In this document: in pieces, positions 57,157-64,000 of the stretch | How the letters are laid out: each line of letters opens with the position of its first letter | Numbering within the stretch: position 1 is the stretch's first letter | Translations under genes and position numbers: made by a program | Origin: Ianthella basta | Lineage: Eukaryota; Porifera; Demospongiae; Verongiida; Ianthellidae | DNA: 64,000 bases | NCBI GenBank assembly: GCA_964019415.1 | Contig: OZ025870.1 | Span: 6,019,415-6,083,414 of the forward strand | Reading direction: 5' to 3' | Notes under the pieces: generated by a model | The model's input: the letters and a program-made list of their open reading frames with translations, nothing else | The model's database searches: none | What the model was told of the DNA's origin: nothing

Positions 57157-57398
57157 TTACAGCCCGTTTACACTAGCGGAACGGTTCCAGAACCGGTTAT
57201 GAGAACCGATCCATGGAACCGTTCTCATAATCGGTTCTGGAACCGTTTCGCCAGTGTAAACGGGCTGTTACACTAGCGAACGGAACGGTTCCGGACCGGT
57301 TTGGACCTCCTACCCGAGGTGGTACCGTTACGTCTGGAACGGTTCGCTTTAGAACCGCTCCAGGAACCGTTCCGCTGCGTAGTGTAAATGGGCTGTTA
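57157..57398. mobile_element. Near-perfect 108-bp foldback and adjoining PIF/Harbinger-like MITE
   Basis: 57160-57267 is a palindrome around ATCCATGG, with arms CAGCCCGTTTACACTAGCGG and CCAGTGTAAACGGGCTG, flanked by TTA on both sides. Directly after it, CACTAGCGAACGGAACGG pairs with CCGTTCCGCTGCGTAGTG up to GGGCTG-TTA at 57398. TTA duplications and the GTTTACACTAG ends fit PIF/Harbinger-type MITEs. Confidence 0.65.
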
Positions 57399-58892
57399 TA
57401 CTGCGTTTACACTAGCGGGTATGGTACGATACGGTACTGTACGGAACGGTTCGACTCCAGGGTCGGACAAGGTCCTGGGATTGCGCAATACCAGCACCTC
57501 AATAATTGCATTCCTGACATTCCAATCGCGTCTCCATTATGTTAGCTGACTGTGCTCCAAGGCCGAATGTGCATACCCTGAGCCATGGCAGGGCCTTGTA
57601 CTGCATTCGCGCCCCTGGTACGTATGACCCGTACGTACGTAGCCAAGGAGCCATACGGCGGATTGGGCTTAATTGTCTGACCGCTTTTACGATTTAGTTT
57701 TGCAAGTTATCGCAGCGTTTCTTGAGGATTGCCAGCACGCTCAAGCCATTTCTAGCATCCCTGCTATCTAATGTGACAAATTGTGTACAGAACCAAGACG
57801 ATTGCAAGGACGTGACTGCCGATTGCACTCCCATTGCAGAAGCAGTCAACCTATAAGTCTTGCAGTCCTGAAGTGATCAATGAGGATTCGCTACCAGCTT
57901 CTAAGGAGTCAATTCCACAGGAGCACTTGCTCAGTACTCCAGATTAGGCTCCATCTGCCTCGTAGCCAGCATCAGCGAACACTCGTACACCGGTGTTGGA
58001 AAATGCTAAAACGCAAAACCTACCTAGATGCTGGGGAAGGGCAGGGAAGGGTCCATTTTCAAATATTCCTTGTTCAACTGTGCGCTCAGAAGCAAAGAAA
58101 CAAGCGATGCGACGTGTTTCTCGCAATATGTCTGCTCTTGACAGGACGGTCGCGACTTCGCAGAATAAGAGAAGGTCGCCGAAGAAGGTTTTTAGCGCAT
58201 CAACGCCAACAATCGAGAGGAAAGGCAGCTGTGGTGTATCGGTCTCATCCATTAGGCATGGTAACTCATCTTGGGATTCAGAATTCTCGTGTGCTGAGTC
58301 ACCTGCTTCACCATCTCCTTCAAGGGTATCTACTACTATAGGTGGTCGTGTAGTGGGTTTTGGCCCAAGTATTGCATCCAGTGCATCATAAAACTTCCAA
58401 GTCTTCCTTTCCTGTCCAGTTTTGTTGTTACTGCATGTCTACTATATATTTTCCTGTAGTCTTGCTTCAGTTTCTTCATTTTAGACCTACACTGTTCAAC
58501 AGTTCTTTCATGCCCAGCATTCTTTAGCTGGTCCACAATCTTCTCGTACACGTGCTGATTCTTTCTGTAGCCTTCCAGTTGTGCCTGTACACAGTCTTCG
58601 CTCCATATATAGCTCTATTAAAAGCAATGTTTCGTCATCCAGCCATTGGCTCGCTTCCTTGCCAACGCACTTCCCGCGTACAGTCCGCCAACACTTAATA
58701 TAAGAGTCGAGCTACGCGCATGCGCAGTGGATCGCACGGGGTGTAAAACTACGGTACGGTACGTTAGGAGAAGCGGACCGAGATATTCCGGAACGGTACG
58801 GTTCGATGCGGTACGATACCCGTTTACATTAATTCGCCATTTTCCCGTACCGTACGGAACCGGACCGTTGCGCTAGTGTAATGAACGGGGTA
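57399..58892 (-). mobile_element. 1.5-kb PIF/Harbinger-type element with MYB/SANT-like remnant
   Basis: The flanks are TTA (57396-57398 and 58893-58895). The inverted ends include GTTTACACTAGCGGG on the left and, read from the right, TTACACTAGCGCAACGG; subterminal GGTACGATACGG and CGGTACGATACC also pair. It encodes a MYB/SANT-like domain on the minus strand but no transposase was found. Confidence 0.65.
58340..58605 (-). pseudogene. MYB/SANT-like (trihelix) DNA-binding domain of a Harbinger-type element
   Basis: From 58605 downward the minus strand reads WSEDCVQAQLEGYRKNQHVY, then EKIVDQLKNAGHERTVEQCR and SKMKKLKQDYRKIY. This is the helical pattern of MYB/SANT-like domains in the accessory protein of PIF/Harbinger transposons. 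The usual following segment (KFYDALDAILGPKPTTRPP) is present but in another frame, starting near 58395, so a frameshift is present. No start codon or first exon was fixed. Confidence 0.6.
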
Positions 58893-58944
58893 TTAGTGAC
58901 AAGGCGTTAGAGGCTCATAGCTGTCTTGGTTGAATCACTATAAA

Positions 58945-59130
58945 ATTTAGAGAGCAATACTGCTGCAGCTAATTACAGCAGCAATACTAGCAACTAAGGC
59001 GAGGTGGGAGCAGGACATTTCGAATTCGACCCAAAGCTCTAGCTGTAAGCAGTTGACAAAAACCTCCGGGACAAGATGTCTTGCTCCTACCTCCACCTTG
59101 TTAAAAGCTGAAGTTTTGCTCTCTAAATGT
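58945..59130. repeat. Imperfect foldback element, about 185 bp
   Basis: TTTAGAGAGCAATACTGCTG near the left pairs with TTTTGCTCTCTAAA on the right, and GGCGAGGTGGGAGCAGGACA with TGTCTTGCTCCTACCTCCAC. It is MITE-like. Confidence 0.5.
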
Positions 59131-60027
59131 CATGCTGTAACAGCTACAACTGCATGTCATTTGCCCCACATTAGTACACAGGAAACCTAACCTGTGTAGC
59201 GTGGTATAACGAAGTAGATGACAAAAGGCATGCAGCATATTATGCTTAAGCAAAGGTGCATTTTGATGAAGAGCTTATCCAGCTGACTAGCACTGACAAC
59301 GTGTGAGCAATGTACATAATGCAAATTGTTGGTGGAGCATCGTGGTTCGCACTTGCCCCGAGGGAGCAGTGGAAGGGGTGCGTGCCACACATTCAATTAC
59401 GTCAGCAAAATGGGGGGGGGGTCATGATCACAGATATATCTACCGACTCAGTTGGCGAGTCTCAGAGTTTGCTAAATGGACAAATTAAGGGTTCAGAATA
59501 TAACAAAGCATGTGCAATCTGAGAACAGTCTTGCACAATATATATGCGGATAGACAGACATACAAATGAATTATAGCAAAATCATGAATACTAACTATAG
59601 ACTGAGATCACTGACCTTGCTGTGCTCACCGGTTCGGCAATAACACAAGAATTATACATTACGTATACCCCAGTACACAGCCAGTGCAAGTTAGCTTATC
59701 AAATTGGACTGCTTTAACATCATCAAGTAACCAGAAGTGATAGAAGTAATTACTTTCTGTTGTGCGACAAAGCAAGAGGTCTAGCATGATAGACTAAGGC
59801 AAGCAAGCACATGAACAAACAGAAAAAACACCATGGTGTCATTATACTATACAACACAACCACACAATTAATTTTGGTACACACCTGGGTTTAGGGTATA
59901 ACAGACATAAAACAAAACTGGTACATCCATGACAATGAGGGATAATCACAAGCAACACTGGGGAATGTTAGGATAAGAATGGTATAATAATACTATTATT
60001 CCACTGTAACTATTGTCAAGAAAATGA
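59131..60027. other. Intergenic DNA downstream of the WD40 gene
   Basis: No gene, transposon end or RNA was recognised. There is a run of nine G near 59413. Confidence 0.4.
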
Positions 60028-60179
60028 TCATAAACTGACACGCCAAATCTTGATTTTTCGGTCTGCCTGACCCGTGAAGAGACAGCTCGAGTTGGCTGCC
60101 ATAGCATTGACTGCCTGTTTGGAAGCAGTAACAGTGCCTGCATGAGAGAGAGGTATACAGCATACTGTGTGTATGACAC

Positions 60180-60275
<96 letters not shown>

Positions 60276-61089
60276 ATGCATCTCTGTGTATACATGTGTA
60301 TGTATGGGACATACTGTACATACTATTGGTGAAGGATACAAAAATGACCATTCCCCTGAGGGTGAGCATACATCATACATTTGAAGAGTGACAGCTCATA
60401 TTATTATTACAGAGGTGCTATGAATGTGTTCACATGTGACCACTTGTCACCTGTCTGCTCACCATTGAGCCTGATTCGTTCCTCCATCCCAGCAGTCCAG
60501 ACCTTCACTTCTCCCCCTCGGTCCCCACTGACTAGAGTATGTACCCATGGCAACCACGCCAGTGAGGTGATAGTGTTGGCCTGAGCACCGTCAATCGACT
60601 ACATCACAAAGAGACAAGAAGCAGGGAGGCAAAAATTGATCGTTAGCATCATGCAGGCCAACCAGTACATGTACATATGTACGTGTATCGCACGCGGACA
60701 AATTATGAGGAATATAATATAATTATATTCCATGAATGCCCCTTGTCTGAAGATTTTTGCAGTTATATTTTTGCAAAGCCCTAGTACATGTATTTCCTAC
60801 TGTATAATGGTATGGATATGGACAGTAAGGGAATTTTTGCACATTTGCTATTACAAATGTCCGCTAACTCATGAAATTTGCACAAATAATGTCCCTCAAA
60901 TTTTGTCACATTCAATATGTAACAAACTCATAAGAATATGTGAAATCCAAACAATACCTGGTTTATTCTGCAGGTGTCCATTCCCCACAGTTTGATGGTG
61001 ACACCACAGGCACTGAAGAGAGTGTTGTCCCAGAGTGCCATGGCCGAGACAGCATCGTAGTGCAGAGGCAGAAGGGTTTGTATAGGTAT
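60028..61089 (-). CDS. WD40-repeat protein, last three exons (partial)
   Basis: Exons on the minus strand: 61089-60958, 60598-60463 and 60137-60028, with GT-AG boundaries and matching phases (0, then 1). The joined 115-residue frame ends with TGA at 60030-60028. Each exon holds one WD-type blade: YDAVSAMALWDNTLFSACGV with TIKLWGMD; ITSLAWLPWVHTLVSGDRGG with EVKVWTAG; and AVNAMAANSSCLFTGQADRK with IKIWRV. These are the last blades of a beta-propeller, a protein-interaction scaffold; which WD40 family cannot be told. Upstream exons were not found, and the broken Ty3 element starts at 61741, so they may lie beyond the right edge. Intron 2 contains a (TG)n tract. Confidence 0.72.
60186..60275. 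repeat. (TG)n microsatellite in the WD40 gene intron
   Basis: About 45 TG units, uninterrupted; on the coding (minus) strand of the gene it is (CA)n. It lies just upstream of the exon at 60137. Confidence 0.92.
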
Positions 61090-61622
61090 CTGTGAGGAGT
61101 TGAGGTAGAGGGATGGGGAATTCCGGGGAGGGAAGGAGTGAGGACATGATGTGGAGTGGAAGAAGGGAAGAGGAGGAGGGAGTGGAGGGGAAGAGGAAAC
61201 AGAAAGTAATGAGTATTGGAGATATGTAATGCAGAGATCCAAAGGTTGTTGTCCACAGGTATGCAAACATACCAAACACACCAGCAAAACACCAGAGGAA
61301 AGCAGGTAAATAGTCCTATCCCGCATGTTCCACATATCTACCCACGTCCATATGTGTCCAGCACATCTGTCTACATACACTTTCATTCATCTCCTGTGAC
61401 CATCCTTACACAATACGCCAAGACATAATTTATAGTAAAATTATCACTCACACAAGTAGCTTCAGTGTCTCCCAGTGATTCCAAAATTGTTGAATACGGG
61501 TAAATCTACACATAATAAACATACAGACAAACGTATTACCAAAAGTTAGGCAGCACTGCATTTGCAATTAAACATTAGCTACTATAACTTCCCAAGGGAT
61601 ATTAGGAAGAGTAAACGTGTGT

Positions 61623-61739
<117 letters not shown>

Positions 61740-61740
61740 T

Positions 61741-64000
61741 GTGAATCAATCTTTGAAAACGTCAAGTGAAGTGCCAGTCCATAAGTTGGACAAGCTGATT
61801 CGTGATGCAGGATCACGCAGTTTTAGCAGCTTCAACTTCTCTGGTAATCAGATTGGAGAATAGGGTTGCTATCACTGTGGTCGCTTGGGGCATTTGCCAA
61901 ATTATTGCCGATTTAAGGATGCCACCTGCCACACAATTGGCAAGAAGGGCCACATTGCGGTGGTATGTCACTCTGCTAAGAGAGATCCACAAAGTGTGGC
62001 TAGAGGGTGAGGCCCTGGAAGAAATGCTCACTATGTGGACACCCAGCAGTCATTCAAGGGTGAGACTACAGATGATTCCGAATTCCTTGATCAGATTGGC
62101 TTATCATCATCCCCACCATATGAGGTGGTTCTGGAGATGAATGGGAAGAATGTGAAAATGGAGATTGACACAAAGGCTGCAGTATCCATCATTTCGAGCA
62201 AAACGCAGAAAGCACTTTTCCTGGTGGCGAACATAGCAAAAGCGTCATTAAAGCTTCACAGTCTCACCTCTGAGCCTGTACCACTGTTGGGGCAGATGGG
62301 CATGCAGGTCAAGTATGGGGAGTATGTTGGCAACCACACCCTCTACGTGGTTGGGGGCAGTGCTCCATGTCTGTTGGGCCATGATTGGCTGCAAGACATC
62401 CGTCTCAACTGGTCCAACATCAGGACATTGTCAGCTCATAATAGTTTGCTGACACTCTATCAGCCGAACCAGAAGCATGCTGAAGTTTTCCAGCAGGAGC
62501 TTGGTACCATCAGAGGGTTCAAAGCTCAGCTGCACCTGAAAGACGGAGTCAAGAAACAATTTCGTAGACCACGTTCTGTGCCGTTTGCCATTAAGGAGAC
62601 AGTTGGCAAAGAAATTGATCACCAAGTAGAGAATGGTACACTGGTCCCAGTGGAGCATAGTGAATGAGCAACCTCAATTGTGCCAGTTCCAAAGAAAGAT
62701 GAAACCATTAGTATTTGCAGAGATTTCAAGGTTACAATTAATACCCTTTGCCCTAGCCCAGTGAGCATTTCGCTTTTCTGACAGGTGGTCAGATGTTCAC
62801 CAAATTAGACCTGTCTTCAGCATACCAGCAAATGACTTTGGACGAAGAATCATCCAAGCTCGTTACCATCAATACCCACAAGGGATTATTTTGGTATGTT
62901 AGACTCCCATTTGGTGTAGCCTGGGCCCCAGCAGAGTTCCAATGCACAGTGGATGCCATTTTGAAGGGTATACCACAGGTAATCTGCTACCTGGATGACC
63001 ATCTCATCACTGGCCAATCAGATGCAGAACATATGTCCAACCTGGAGACTGTGCTGGAATGACTCCAAGAGCATGGAGTTAGACTGAATGAAAGGAAACG
63101 CCAATTTTTGGAGGAGGTAGTGGAGTATTTGGGGCACAGAGTAGATGCACACGGAGTGCATATCTCAGCAAAGAAGCTGACAGCCATTGCTGAAGCACCG
63201 AAACCATTGAATGTGCAGGAGCTCTGATCGTTCCTTGGCTTAATCAACTATTATAGCAAGTTTTTCCAGAATATGGCAACCATGTTACATCCACTCTACA
63301 TGCTTCTCCGGGAAGGTCAGCCTTGGAGATGGTCGCAGGACCGCAATCAGGCATTCAAGAAGATGAAGCTCACGGTAGCGCCAGTGCTAGTGCACTATGA
63401 TTCCAAGCTTCCATTGCGTTTGGCAAGAGATCCATCAGCTTATGGTGTGGGAGCAGTCATCTCGCACGTCTTGCCTGATGGATCGGAACATCCATTTGCT
63501 TTCACGTCTCAAACCTTGTCAGCTAGTGAGCGCAATTATTCACAGGTAAAGAAAGAAGCTCTTTCGCTGGTTTTTGGAGTTCCTAAGTTTTACCAATAAT
63601 TGCACGGCCGTCGTTTCACACTGGTGATGGACCACAAGCCACTAACAACTATCTTGGGATCAAAGCAGAGCATCCCAGCACTAGCAGCAGCTTGCATGCA
63701 GCTCTGCTTCAATCGGCCTATTCCTATGACATCCTCTTCCGGCCTACAGGTTCACATGGAAACACGGATGGTCTTTCCCGTTTGCCACTTCCAGATGATT
63801 CATTGTCCAGCATCCCCAACAATGCTACCATATTCAATTTGGCTCAAATTCAGTCGCTGCCAGTCATGTCATCTGACCTGGAGGCTGCCAGCCAGAGTGA
63901 CCTGTGTCTCGTGCACCAGCCCCTATTTCCCCTATTGCACAATCACAGGAACGGCTAGCATGCGAGACTAAGAGACCTGCTGTTGAGTGGAATTCTGCGG
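61741..64000 (+). pseudogene. Broken Ty3/Gypsy retrotransposon (gag end, protease, RT, RNase H)
   Basis: No 5' LTR; the gag end abuts the CA repeat, and the element continues beyond the window. Order: zinc knuckle CYHCGRLGHLPNYC near 61867, a second knuckle with a missing Cys, a protease-like segment (MEIDTKAAVSIIS near 62160, where DTG has become DTK), RT with LDLSSAYQQM (from 62802), LPFGVAWAPAEFQ and YLDDHLITG (about 62990), and RNase H with AYGVGAVISH (63440) and SERNYSQVKKEALSLVFG (63525-63580). In-frame stops at 61861, 62008, 62665, 63060, 63225 and 63597, and frame changes near 62670-62790 and 63690, show it is dead. Confidence 0.88.

Larger units (their letters stand above)
53370..57210. 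repeat. Segmental duplication with CtlX-like gene, unit B
   Basis: Partner of 44390-49860. Around 53121-53155 it also shares TTGTGTGCTTAAGACAATTG with the DNA downstream of M17 copy 1 (22100-22130). Confidence 0.8.

Noticed and set aside
61741-64000. Reading the Ty3/Gypsy pol as an active element
   Set aside because: At least six in-frame stops, two frame changes, a lost zinc-knuckle cysteine and a changed protease site show decay.

Overview
The window is animal nuclear DNA, most likely from a marine invertebrate. Genes are split by GT-AG introns of about 100 bases to several kb, CA/TG microsatellites are abundant, and there is a dense, nested mix of DNA transposons, LINE, Penelope-like and Ty3/Gypsy elements. 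The lineage (sponge, cnidarian or other) cannot be fixed from the sequence alone. Nothing bacterial in layout is seen.

Layout. Positions 1-6300 hold a small two-exon gene on the minus strand for a secreted, possibly C2-like protein, followed by repeat-rich DNA. Positions 6400-22450 and 23510-45600 are two diverged copies of one segmental duplication. Each carries a complete 16-exon gene for a 520-residue M17 (leucyl aminopeptidase) metallopeptidase, with identical exon lengths and phases and all metal and catalytic residues retained. From 44390 onward a second duplication begins (44390-49860 and 53370-57210). Each copy carries an intronless gene for a 304-residue CtlX/DDAH-type hydrolase of the arginine-deiminase superfamily; the two proteins differ at 9 positions. 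Sequence shared between the DNA downstream of M17 copy 1 and the CtlX-like units suggests that M17 and CtlX-like genes were once neighbours in one repeating unit and that units later lost parts. The right end holds the last three exons of a WD40-repeat gene on the minus strand (60028-61089) and a broken Ty3/Gypsy element (61741 to the edge).

The duplications make the window a natural record of transposition. For most insertions the other copy keeps the empty site, so target-site duplications can be read directly: a LINE fragment (12 bp), a Penelope-like element with RT and GIY-YIG domains (12 bp), two TTAA elements (piggyBac type), two TIR elements with 9-bp duplications, four TA elements, two AT elements, one 7-8 bp element (hAT type) and a TTA element (PIF/Harbinger type).

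Items most worth following up: a 9-bp-TSD transposon carrying a decayed RecQ-like helicase fragment in M17 intron 9; an inverted copy of the M17 TATA promoter inside intron 2; a cluster of RFX X-box-like motifs kept in intron 5 of both M17 copies; a hammerhead-like core in the Penelope-like element; and the intronless, recently duplicated CtlX-like genes, which could be of bacterial origin. No tRNA, rRNA or CRISPR array was recognised.
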